Source: Knoxdaviesia capensis
Taxonomy: Eukaryota; Ascomycota; Sordariomycetes; Microascales; Gondwanamycetaceae
Direction: 5' to 3'
Assembly: GCA_001510575.1 (NCBI GenBank)
Contig: LNGK01000019.1
Coordinates: forward strand, 1-64,000
Length of the DNA stretch: 64,000 nucleotides
The notes beneath the pieces were generated by a model that had not been told where the DNA came from, did no database searches, and saw only the letters and a list, made by a program, of their open reading frames with translations. Every line of letters begins with the position of its first letter. Position 1 is the first letter of the stretch. The position numbers were made by a program, and so were the translations under genes. Shown one piece after another: positions 1 through 9,900 of the stretch.

Positions 1-3
1 CTT

Positions 4-84
<81 letters not shown>
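1..84. repeat. Heptamer tandem repeat (CTTCTGT)x12
   Basis: Twelve uninterrupted identical copies of a 7-bp unit start at the first base of the window, so the array may extend further upstream. It ends about 10 bp before a TATA box and lies within 200 bp of the start of the first gene, so it is probably a promoter-proximal microsatellite. The purine/pyrimidine asymmetry is complete apart from the G of each unit. It is not a CRISPR array (no spacers) and not a TTAGGG-type telomere. Confidence 0.97.
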
Positions 85-85
<1 letters not shown>

Positions 86-94
86 CGACCGTGG

Positions 95-100
95 TATAAA
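95..100 (+). promoter_or_regulatory. TATA box of the first gene
   Basis: TATAAA lies 172 bp upstream of the ATG at 272 and is followed by a CT-rich stretch. This is a usual layout for filamentous ascomycete promoters. It supports plus-strand transcription of the low-complexity protein. Confidence 0.6.
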
Positions 101-271
101 GTCCTCTCACTCTAGCTTCGAGTGAGGTTAGGCATTCCGTAGGGAAACAGTCACTCAGACATTCCCCATCATACTTCGAACCAACGACACATATTTCAGG
201 ATATTACCTTCACAGAACTCCTCAACCCCTCGGATTCCATACATCGCCTTTGGTTGCATCTCCACCCAAGC

Positions 272-1465
272 ATGAGTTCCCGATCCAACAAGCCGTCCCG
301 CGGGATGGGCAATGGTCCCAGTTCTGTCCGCGGTAACCGTTCCGTCGGCCCCCCTGGATCAGCCAGCTTCTCGCCAGGCTCTGCGTCCCCTTCAGCTTCA
401 AACAACGGCATCAACTCCAGCAACCCACGGCCTGGGCAGTCCCCTTTCCCACGGAAGTCCGCCTTGATTTCCCAGCCGGAGGCTATCGTCAGCAGCAATA
501 CTACCCGGAGCGCCAGCGCCAGCAACAACCCCTCCCGATCCCGCACCACAGCGCGCCAAGACAAGCAGGCCGACCGCGTGCCCGACAACGCCCGCCAAGG
601 CCGCCGTAGAAACATTGTGGAGGGGGGAGAAGAAAAGGAGGAGGAAGAGGAGGAGACGGATGAAGAGCTGCTGCCCACTTCGTACACCTCGTCGTACGCC
701 AACAACTTCAATCGTTCAAATGCACGGTCTAGCGCTGTCAGCTCGGTTGACACGGGGTTTAGCTACTACTTCGACCGTACGCCGGCGGGTGCTGTCCCAC
801 CGTTACCACCGCTGCAGTGGGATCCATCGCGGCCGGGCATTGGCGCTGGTTCCACACCCAATAGCAATGCTGCTGGCTACGACGGTAAAGTCGACACCAG
901 CTTCTACCCGGAGCCACTGCGTTGTGCCGCCACCCAGCGTGAGAGACAGCATTTCCCGCCTCAGCCATCTCGGCAGCAGTCGACACGACAGGCGTCCGGT
1001 TCATCCCGTCAGCAGCAAGAGCAGCCCCGGCGGGACACAGCGAATACCGGGACAGGAGGTTCATACAGTAACGGCGGTGCTGGCGGCGGTGGTGGCAGTG
1101 GTGGTGGAGGCCGAAGAGGAGGTGGATGCAGCAACAATGATTGTAACAACGGTAACGGAATCCCCTCTCCGGGTCCCAACAGCCCTAACGACCCCAACGG
1201 TCCCAGCAAGGCCACATACCACATCCACATCGATGCCACGGGCGGGCCAGGTGTAACCTGGTCTTCGTGGACTGAGCCCATTCTGGGAGTGTCACTCGGG
1301 CCGTTCCGTCGTGACGATGGTGCCGCGTCTGGTACCCCATTCGTCTTCGGATTTGGTCCGGTCAACTTCAATGGTCCGAGCCTGGGCCGCCCGTTTAGAG
1401 AACGCTCGCGCGGACCTGGTCTGTTTCCAGGCAATTTCCCCGTTGATACACCGTTTGGCCTGTAA
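272..1465 (+). CDS. Low-complexity Ser/Gly/Pro/Asn-rich protein of unknown function
   Basis: Uninterrupted frame of 397 residues. The ATG at 272 is taken as start because the frame upstream of it offers only non-ATG codons. I recognise no domain. Visible parts are a Ser/Pro/Asn-rich N-terminal third, an acidic Glu run near residues 120-134, Gln/Ser/Arg-rich sequence around 230-260, an almost pure Gly tract near 268-287 with two Cys just after it, and a less biased C-terminal 80 residues (HIHID motif, aromatic and Gly-Pro rich, ending VDTPFGL) that could be the only folded part. There is no signal peptide or membrane segment. Several overlapping frames are also open because of the base composition, so coding status rests on the TATA box, start position and length. 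It may be a lineage-restricted disordered protein; an intron cannot be excluded. Confidence 0.62.
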   Translation: MSSRSNKPSRGMGNGPSSVRGNRSVGPPGSASFSPGSASPSASNNGINSSNPRPGQSPFPRKSALISQPEAIVSSNTTRSASASNNPSRSRTTARQDKQADRVPDNARQGRRRNIVEGGEEKEEEEEETDEELLPTSYTSSYANNFNRSNARSSAVSSVDTGFSYYFDRTPAGAVPPLPPLQWDPSRPGIGAGSTPNSNAAGYDGKVDTSFYPEPLRCAATQRERQHFPPQPSRQQSTRQASGSSRQQQEQPRRDTANTGTGGSYSNGGAGGGGGSGGGGRRGGGCSNNDCNNGNGIPSPGPNSPNDPNGPSKATYHIHIDATGGPGVTWSSWTEPILGVSLGPFRRDDGAASGTPFVFGFGPVNFNGPSLGRPFRERSRGPGLFPGNFPVDTPFGL

Positions 1466-2357
1466 ACCCTTTTTTTGGCTGAGTGCCCCCCGCATTGATG
1501 AATGGCGTGACTCGGAGGATCCGGATCAGATACTTGACGAGCCGTGCTTGTCTAATCATCAAGAAGGGAAGATCGGTATATCCAATTGCTTTAGCACATC
1601 CACATGTCTCCTAGATCTATCTTTTGTTTAATAACACCTACACCATATATGTACGAGATTCCCGCGCATATAGCGATATAAATTGTCAGTGTGAAGTGAT
1701 AAAAGCATTGCGAAAATTTCAGATTACAGGTACGAGTCAGATATTCATCTATCGACTGTGTCAAGTGTGTAGCTATATAGAGTATATAATGGAGATGAGA
1801 GATGAGATGGAGCGATGTTTATGCTCATGATTCGCTTATGAAACAAAAACAGGACTCTAAGTATTTTCCGGTCCATCATACTAGCCTTAACACCGAAGAA
1901 AGGGAAACGAGATAGAAGCGATCAAGCAAGGCCCTTGCCGTCCGAGTCTGAGCAGGGACGAGACTATAAAGCCCGGGCAGAAAGAAGCATATGTATGAGC
2001 CAGCCCACTGAGAGCAACAAGTATCTGGAGACTCTGTGAGAGATAATGAAAAATAGAACCAGTTTCAGGCATGATCTAATTTGACATGTATAACATGGCT
2101 GACCGGCTTAGAGCAATAAGCGTAAACGGAAGGGGATAAACACCCAAAGCCGGAGAAAAAAAAAAGATCGCCCCCCAGATCCACGCAAAGTGCAAGTCGA
2201 GAAAAACTAGCGAGAAAAAAGCAAAGCAACATAGGAAAACATTATGAAAAAAGAGCGTTTGTGCAAATAAACAGGAGATGCATGCGAAGAAAGTGGATGG
2301 ATAAAATATATACTATGCCAGGGAAAAAGAAATTGGCCATCAATATGAGCAGGCCGA
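1466..2357. other. Convergent intergenic region, no gene seen
   Basis: 892 bp between the stop of the first gene and the stop of the minus-strand PH-domain gene. It should hold the two 3' ends. It is AT-richer than the flanking coding DNA, and I see no reading frame with plausible codon use and no RNA gene. Confidence 0.6.
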
Positions 2358-5300
2358 TTACCATTGACGGAATCCCACATCAGCTCCAGGCGTGCTTCGG
2401 CCGCTGGGAGCGGACCCAGTCCGGTTGTGCTGAGTGTTGTTTTGTTGCTGCGAAGTTTGAGCAGTCGACATCTGCTGCTGAATTCTAGCCATAGGGTCCA
2501 GCACTGGCGGGCCCATGCCCGGGGCCAGAGGACGAGACGGAGAGACACGGTCGCCTCCAGCAAGGAACATTGAATCCATGCCGGGGGTAGACGGGCGGCG
2601 GTCGCGTCCCGTGAGCTGTTGTTGGTTGATGGACATCATTGACACAGGGCGCGAACCTGAGAAAGCTGGGTGCATCCCCGGAGTTGTGGGGCGCGATCCT
2701 GACAGGCCTTGATCCATTCCAGGAGTTAGAGGGCGTCCATAGGAGCTGCACCGCGATGGGGACTGGACGGAGTCCATGTGCATGAGCGTTGAGTGGCCAG
2801 CCATCTGCATGTTCATCATGTGCTGGGCTTGAAGCTGAGCTTGTTGTTGGCGGATGGCTGCCGCATACTGCTGCGCATGGACATTAGCCTCGTGCTTCAG
2901 CATCTCACGCTCACGTTGGACACCGTCGATCTGATTCACCAGGCCAGCGCCCCCTTCAAGGATGGGCCCAACGGACTGCCGAGATGCATTAACGCTAAGC
3001 ATGGGCACTCCAATTGCGCGAGCAATCGCCTCTTGCTCCCTAGCAGAGAGACGGGACGATGCTTCACCCAAGCTACCATGCTCCAAGATCGCTCCAGCTC
3101 CTCGAGATCCAGGCCGTTGTTGAAGAATGGCGCCAGCACCTGCAGACCCAGGCCGCTGCTGTAAAATAGCGCCTGCGCCTACAGATCTGGGCCGTTGCTG
3201 AAGAATGGCATTGGCGCCAGCTGACGAGGGGCGGGAGTCAAGGAGCGGGTTACCCCCGGGAGTCAAGGAGCGGTTAGTTTTATGCTTCTTGACGTCAGGG
3301 TGGGCATGCGGGGTTGTATCTTCAGCAGAGACCGTCTCTAGAGGAGGGAGCTTCAGATTGGGGTTGGCAAAGTTCAAAGTGTACCCGAAGTCGACGGTTG
3401 GAAGCGTGTAGTCATCGATCGGAGAAACAGGTGTGCCAGAATTGACATCTCCCCCAACAGTCTTCAGCACGCCGGCCCGAGGTCGGTCCGGCTGTTCGAC
3501 CGTTTCTGGGGGGCTAAAACCACTAAAGTCGATGCCGAGGCTGCCCATGGTATCTGGGTTGGCATCACCTTTTGTGTTGTCTTGAGACCCAGAACCGTAT
3601 GACGGAAGACTGAAGTGATCGGATTGCTTTGCACGGCCATCATAACTGGACGCAAAAGGGCTTCCAGAAAACCGCGATGAGTTCAACGCAAACTCGGCGC
3701 CTTCACTAGAGGCATTGGATGACCGGGGAGGGACAGCTTTTCGATGGATACGAAACTTCCCCTGCCCACTTCCGGTTGCAGGTGAAAAGCCAGCCGAGTC
3801 GCGCGGCGATCCATAGCTCGTACCAGCACTGCTGCGAGGTGACCAGTAAGCGGAGGACACATCACTTCCGGATCGGTAGTGCCGGTCGAGAGCTAGACGC
3901 TGCGCAGCATCTGGAGTAGTAGTCCGGGGTATGTAAGAAGACGACCCTTGTCTCGCATGGGGTGGAGAAGATATATGAGAGGATGAGAAAGCTTGATTAA
4001 ACGATAATGTCAACGGAGACTCTGAACGGCGCTGGTGATGTTTAGCCATGATGTCTCGTGGGGTGGGAGACCCGGTGCGTGGAGCATGAGCAGGAAGGTC
4101 TGATGGTAGCTGGAGAGGAAGGTCTGCAGGGTTGGGAGAAACTGGTGGGGACGTCGGCAGGTTATATGTAGTATCATTAACGACGCGTGAAGGTAGCGGA
4201 GAGGCAGGAAGAATTTCTAGACGCGGCTGCGAGGAATGCGCATAGCGTGGCTCGTACGTATGAGACAATGTTTCAGAGACATGCGGTTCATTGGAATTTT
4301 GTGTGTCGCGGGACTGTGGTCTGTCTTCGGTAGCAAATTCCGGTATAACAGCAATGCGTACGTTGGTGTTGGAACTGGTGGCGGTGGTGGCGGCGGAAGC
4401 GGAAGCGAGGGTGGTGGGCAAAGAATGGGATTCGGCGACAGATATGCTGGGAAGGTCGCTGTTGGAAGCAGTGGTGGGATAGGACATGGCGTTGATCGCG
4501 GCAGTTGTGGCACGGATTGGAGAAGGCTGTTCGATCGGAAGGCTACTGGCATGTGCTACTGGCACTGTGGGTGCTTCAGATATCAGAACTTCAGGAGAGG
4601 GAATGTCATTAGCGGATCGCCGAAGAGGGGGAGCATTAGGTAGTACCGGAGGGCCTCGGTTCGCGTTCATATCGCGTCCACTGGCTTGAGAGGGAGTGGG
4701 CTTCGCATATCCCATGGCATTGCCGCCATTGTTATAGCCGCCAGCACCACTGTCGTAGTTGTAAGGTGCAGCGCCACCATCGGGGGGTCCAGATGGATTG
4801 ACAATTTGAGCAAGAGTGCTGTGCGACAGACGATTGTTTGCCTTTCTTAGATCAGATGAGTGGAAAGCAGCTTTGGGACCCGGGTGAAACTGGGGGCCGT
4901 GAGAGAAGGCTGGAGGCTGCGATACAGGTTCGGGAGTCTGCATCCGGCGCATCTCTTCAAGCTCGCGCGTTGGCGTGCCCCGAGCCGAGTGCTCATCGTC
5001 AGAACTGAAGCGCTCCGGACCGCCAACTTGGTCAGCAAAGCGAGCGTTCTGCTGATGAATATTGCCATACGGCGGTCGCTCAAAAGTCGTCGGTAGCATG
5101 TGATCCTGACCGTGGCCAGGCAGGGGCGGGAGCTGCTGCTGGGGTGGCAATCCAGGGCTCCGAGGGATAGGCATATATGGCCCGGCGGAAGTTTGGCCTA
5201 TTGACTGTTGAGGCTGTAGCGGTCTCGGCATGAATTGGGGCTGGTGCTGTTGAAACTGGGGCGGTTGCTGCGGGTATGGAGGCTGCTGTTGTTGGAGTTG

Positions 5301-8300
5301 AAGCTGCGAAAGCGGTTGCTGGACACCAGCCAGGTCAGGAGTCGAAGGCCGGGGTCGTGAGAAAGACCGCTGAGATCGGAGCGACACTGCGTCGTCAGAG
5401 AAGTTGACTCTAGGGCGAGCAGGGAGCGTTGAAACAGACGAGTTGGGCGCAGTTCCAACGCGACTATTGCGGTTACTCCCTGCCCGGCTTTGTGACTTAC
5501 TGGAGCCACCGCTATCATCCATGGAGTTCAGGCGTTGGCCAGTGGCTTCCTTCATCCGCTTCCTCCATTCTCGCTCCGTCCAGATAGCGCTAGCATCGGT
5601 CTCAACAAGGCTGAGAACATCCTGCAAGTCTAGGTACGTGCATCGCTTATTTTTCGGCATGGCGAACATGAGAGAGCGCGGGTCCAAAACACTGGCGACG
5701 AGACGGCCCGGCCGGCCGTACAGCGCAAACGTATCCCACGAGGGAAACAAGAATCGCAGTAGCATCTCAAATCCACTAACAGCCGGGGGCACCTCAGGCA
5801 TGATGAAAACAAAGCCCTCTGCAGAGGTGGCTGGTGTCGTATGAATCGTGATACTACCTTCAATTTTAAGCAGAGAAGAAGCATCGATCAGCGATTTGGC
5901 CTGAGGGTAGATAGCATACCCCGAAAAGCCTTCTGATATGGTGGCAATGGGCTTGGTTTTCTTCAGCTTTTTGGGCTCTTTGCGAGTGTCGTAAAATTTG
6001 ATATCACCCTTTAGGAGTGGCACTGCCGACCGGTCATACACGGAGCGATTCTTCTTCATCTCCTTCTGCATCTTCTGGAACTCCTTCTCGTCGGGAGGGT
6101 TGATGACACACCAGCAGCGCCGCCACGGGACACCGGCTCCAAATCGGACACGCACCCACATCTCGGTTGGGACGCGAATGCGCTCCATAATAATGTTGAT
6201 ATTGTTGAGGCTTTTGCCCTTACCAGCAATGAGAGCGCCGGTATAGGCCTCCTGTAGCATGGAATGTTCGAACATGGCCAGTCGGATGGCGGCAGTCCAG
6301 TTTGCCAAAGATTCACGTGAATTGAAGTGCAAAAGATACCGGTTCCGGCCGGCAGTTGAGATGCTAAGGATGTTCTGCAGCGGTTGTTCGTTTGGCGATC
6401 TTGTTGGTAGTGAGGCAATCTATACAAATTATAGAGTTAGGAGACCAGTCCGTATCATGCAAGCCAACTATTCGAAGAGACATACCATCTTAATAGAAGC
6501 ATCCGTTAAATTGATGAACTTTGGCAACACCTCGCCACTCTCTCCTGCCGCATCCAGTTCGGCGGCATCCCATAATGAGAGGACTGTTCCGACGAGTTGG
6601 GCAAAATGCTCGGACCATGAACGGTCGCTGTTTGTGCGGCCTTCTGCAGTGGGGGTTTAGCGAGGATGGGGAAATGTTAGTTCGGAGAACAAGCAGATAT
6701 TACGGCTACGCGCAAAACCCGAGTACCACGCCTCCCAAGCGGCCCCACGCCTGCTTGGGGATACGACCACCCAGAAGGAGTTACTTACGCGAGTCCTGGT
6801 CATCCAGCTTGAGGAAATAGCCTTCATGATACAGCTTATTTGCATGACTATTCAAAAAGGTGAAGATGGGTAGAAGTTCGGGGATAGTATCTTCGTCGAC
6901 ATCCATGATGGGCGGTTGGTATGTCTGGATCATGGAAGACGGTCGTGATGATCGGCGTTCGCGCACAGGAGTTTGTTGTTGTGCAGATTCCAGGTCGTGT
7001 AGTGACGATACAATAGATTGAGGGGTAGATGGCCGATTGTCGATGTACGGCCTTTGAGGCTCTGGGAACTGATCTTGGTCGCGGATGGGCTCGTAGGGGG
7101 CGGACGGGGCGACTACAGAGTGCAGGCCTTTTTTCAAGACGTTAGGCGATTCGGACGTAGGCAATGCAAGTGGAGTTGTTGTCTTAGGGTCTCTGTGACC
7201 TCCACTGAAGGAGGACAGGAAAGAAAAAACTAGATGAATAGCAGACGTGATGTTTAGGATCCAAATCAGTTAATGATAAGTAAATCAAGAGGAATAAATA
7301 GAGGAAATTTATATATAAGTGTGGAAGAAACAAAGGATCCTTTTATATATGAAATAAATGAAAAATAAATCCCTAGAACTCGCTAGGATATCGGTAGAGA
7401 TTGTTATACCACATATAAAGTTTAACCATGAAATGAACAAAGAGAAAAGAAGGACGAGGGGATATGGGCACAAGACCAGATTTCTCAATTTTGGAGTACA
7501 TAGAGGCCACGAGAAAAGTCTGGGCGCCTGGACTCGGCAAGGTGGGCATTGACTGGGCAAATATATTGGAAGGGCATAGGAATCACTGACTGGGGCGGCT
7601 TGGCACGGCCCAGAATCCGGAGGAATTGCGGACTTCACGAGACTACTCGCGGGTTGCCACCAACCGTTTCGGAAAGGAAAATTCAATCGCCGTTGTGGGA
7701 GGAAAAGTTGTTCATTATGATTCGACGTCAGGAATGAAACTTTTGAAAGTATCATCTGATGTCCGCCGTAACAGCAGACAGGTCGAGAGGAAATCGCCCT
7801 ATGAATTAGGGGCGTGTGCAAGACGTGCCTCTGCGGGGATGTGTAATAGAAAAGCAAGGAGAAGGTGAGAAATTTGGAAAAAGTCCAATATGCTCCTGAG
7901 CCACCGCCTCGGCCGCCAGAATCATGCTGCAACTTGCAGAACCGGCCGATGCCAAAAAGCACCATCCATTTCATTGACCTGAGTAGGACAAGCCAAGGCT
8001 GTGTTGAATTACATTGTGCGATGTTACAGCCAGAGAGACCTGAGAAGTTGGAGGCCAGAAACACGGACTCGGAATGTCACACAATACGACGCGAGGATAG
8101 TAAGGGTCATGGGCCTGAAAATCTTTTTCGTCGCGTTGATGGACAGACCACCAAATTGGAACTGATCCGCCAGGGCGGGGCTTGTTTCTGGAGATGAGAT
8201 TGTCCGGACACTGAATACCTTGAACTTGAGCGAGTGAAATATGGCACTGACAGAAAGTGAAATGGGTTGGGAAGGTATGAAGAGAAGTTATCCGGAGTAT

Positions 8301-8468
8301 GAAATCATCTCACACTTGACACTTAGAGATATAAAAGGGCAAGGAAGTGGAACTCATCAAAATCGATGTTGCATATTGAATCAACACCACTAGCAATAAA
8401 AGCGCAGGGGATTTTGCATCATGAGAAATAAACATGATATCTCACTTACCTCGTCTACTCCGACCCAT
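2358..8468 (-). CDS. Large PH-domain protein, Caf120/Skg3 family
   Basis: Model of 1549 residues from four exons: 8468-8450, 7199-6789, 6643-6486 and 6419-2358. The three downstream exons join in frame with good splice sites. Exon 1 (encoding MGRSRR plus one base) is less certain because its intron is 1250 bp. The conserved N-terminal half carries a Trp-Ser-Glu-His-Phe start of the first conserved block (exon 3), a motif ending FINLTDASIKM, and a PH-like region around residues 280-480 that includes PTEMWVRVRFG and WRRCWCVINPP. The remainder, beyond residue 500, is disordered and rich in Pro/Gln/Ser with many SP/TP sites and two sets of short repeats. Yeast Caf120 and Skg3 are related PH proteins linked to the CCR4-NOT complex and to bud-neck or cell-wall biology. 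Function here is inferred from this family only. A very long CT-rich stretch precedes the gene on its own strand. Confidence 0.88.
2520..2735 (-). repeat. TPGM-centred degenerate repeats inside the PH-domain gene
   Basis: In the C-terminal tail the encoded protein repeats the core TPGM or APGM four times (PLTPGMDQ, PTTPGMHP, PSTPGMDS, PLAPGMGP), each preceded by Arg/Ser/Pro. The spacing is irregular, so these look like short linear motifs or phosphorylation sites (TP) rather than a folded repeat. Confidence 0.7.
3060..3245 (-). repeat. Four imperfect ~13-residue tandem repeats (GAGAILQQRPGS)
   Basis: Within the PH-domain gene the protein repeats GAGAILQQRPGS-like units four times, the last decaying to GAGAILEHGS. 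The corresponding ~39-bp DNA units are visibly similar, with GGCGCC and GTTGCTG cores recurring on the plus strand. Length polymorphism between strains is likely at such a coding minisatellite. Confidence 0.8.
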
Positions 8469-9900
8469 GTTGTTGTCTTCAACGGCACGAGCGCGCCACG
8501 AAAAGACAAGGGGATGATTTCAGTTTATCAGTTATGCTCAGGCAAATTCAAAACCGGCTAGTCGTCGGTTTTTTTTTTCTCCTTGGGCCGACTGGATAAT
8601 CCTGAAAGGAGTAAAATGGGCAAAGTGATGACGTAGGAATGCAGGCCTGTGAAGAGCTCGAGCCCTGATTCGTGAGACAGCAATCTGACCGACGAAAAGA
8701 AGAGAAAGAAAGAGCGACGTTTAATAACAGCTCTTCAAGATATTCGTCGTCAGTTGAGCAGTGACAGGTTGGAGAGGGATAGATAGTGTAACTTGTTGTT
8801 CAAAGAAGATAACGACGATGACGACGCGGCGGCGTATAAGCCAATCAAGATGGTCGTCCGCAAGAAAATGCGTTGGAGCAAGTGTAAATCTGCGTTTGTT
8901 TTTTTGACGTGATGGCAGAATAGCAAACCGATAGTGAAAAGAGAGGTATCAGGGTTTGTAAGAATTTATGTGAACACCCTAGGCATAGAGCTAAAAGAAA
9001 AGAAAAAAAGAAAAAAGGATGAGTAGAAAGGGCAAGTTCAAATAGAGACAACGTAAGAAGATACCATCAAGGAATGACAAATTGAATGACAGAGGAAATG
9101 GCCAGAACGAACGACTGGAGGAGATAGAGGAAGAAAATAGAGGAGGAAGAGGGTTGGTTTAAGAAAGGAAGATGGATGCTGTGGGCAGAAGTGGCAGAAA
9201 GAAAAGAAGGAAGGTTCTATGGAGAAGAAGAAGATGACAAAAAGGAGACTGGAGCAAGTTTTCAACGGCACACTGGCTGCAGGGTCAGAGGCGTGGCAGG
9301 CCAAGGAAGTATTCGTATTGCCTGGTGAGGTAGCTTAGGGGGGCGGGTGAGAAGAAAAGTCGAGACCAGCACAAAGCAGCAGGCCAAGAAATTACAGTGT
9401 ATAACTCTAAGGGCCAAGAGCTGGTTGAAGGGGCGGTGGCCTGGGCAAATACGCTCTAAGAATCGGATACGGATTTGCACAAGGCCTGAGGGCGAGTAAA
9501 GAGTAATGGAAAGGGATAAGGAAGTTACAGAAGACAAAGGAAGAGACACAGTATACGACAGTTGTAGGAGGAAATAGAAAAAGATGATCGACTAGGTATG
9601 GAGGCTTGGGAAAAGAATAAAGAATAATGATTATAAAAACGCAACCGAAAAAAAAACCCCGAATAGATAGATAAATAAATAAATAAAAAATAGACATGAA
9701 AACAGAAAAGAAATGCGCAAAAGCGAACTGAGAGAAATAAAGAAAATACTATGGGGCAGGCGGTGACAAACAGTTGATCATATTGAGGCCGTGAGTCGGA
9801 GTTTGGCATACAAGTTATCCCGTTCACGTACAGGGTGAGGAAAGTCGTTTCTAGAAAATGTGAAGCGGGATCAAATTAAATCAACGCAAAAGCTAGTCTT
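8469..9900. other. Strand-asymmetric CT-rich upstream region of the PH-domain gene
   Basis: Upstream of the proposed ATG at 8468 the minus strand is strongly pyrimidine-rich for more than 1 kb, densest at about 8860-9830, with a short (ATAA)n run near 9669-9689. CT-rich sequence on the coding strand is common in promoters and 5' leaders of filamentous ascomycetes, so this is probably the promoter and leader of the PH-domain gene. Frames open on the minus strand here are made of Phe/Leu/Ser codons and are composition artefacts. Confidence 0.5.

Noticed and set aside
1..84. CRISPR array or telomere
   Set aside because: Direct 7-bp repeats without spacers, in a eukaryote. The unit is not a known telomere unit, and unique gene-bearing DNA follows immediately.
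615..1256. 213-codon plus-strand frame overlapping the first gene
   Set aside because: Arg/Thr/Ser-rich frame-shifted reading of the low-complexity gene. The frame starting at 272 is longer and begins at a better placed ATG.
7309..8064. 251-codon minus-strand frame inside the long first intron of the PH-domain gene
   Set aside because: It has no ATG start near its beginning, hydrophobic and Cys-rich random-looking composition, and no recognised family. It was kept only as part of the intron finding.
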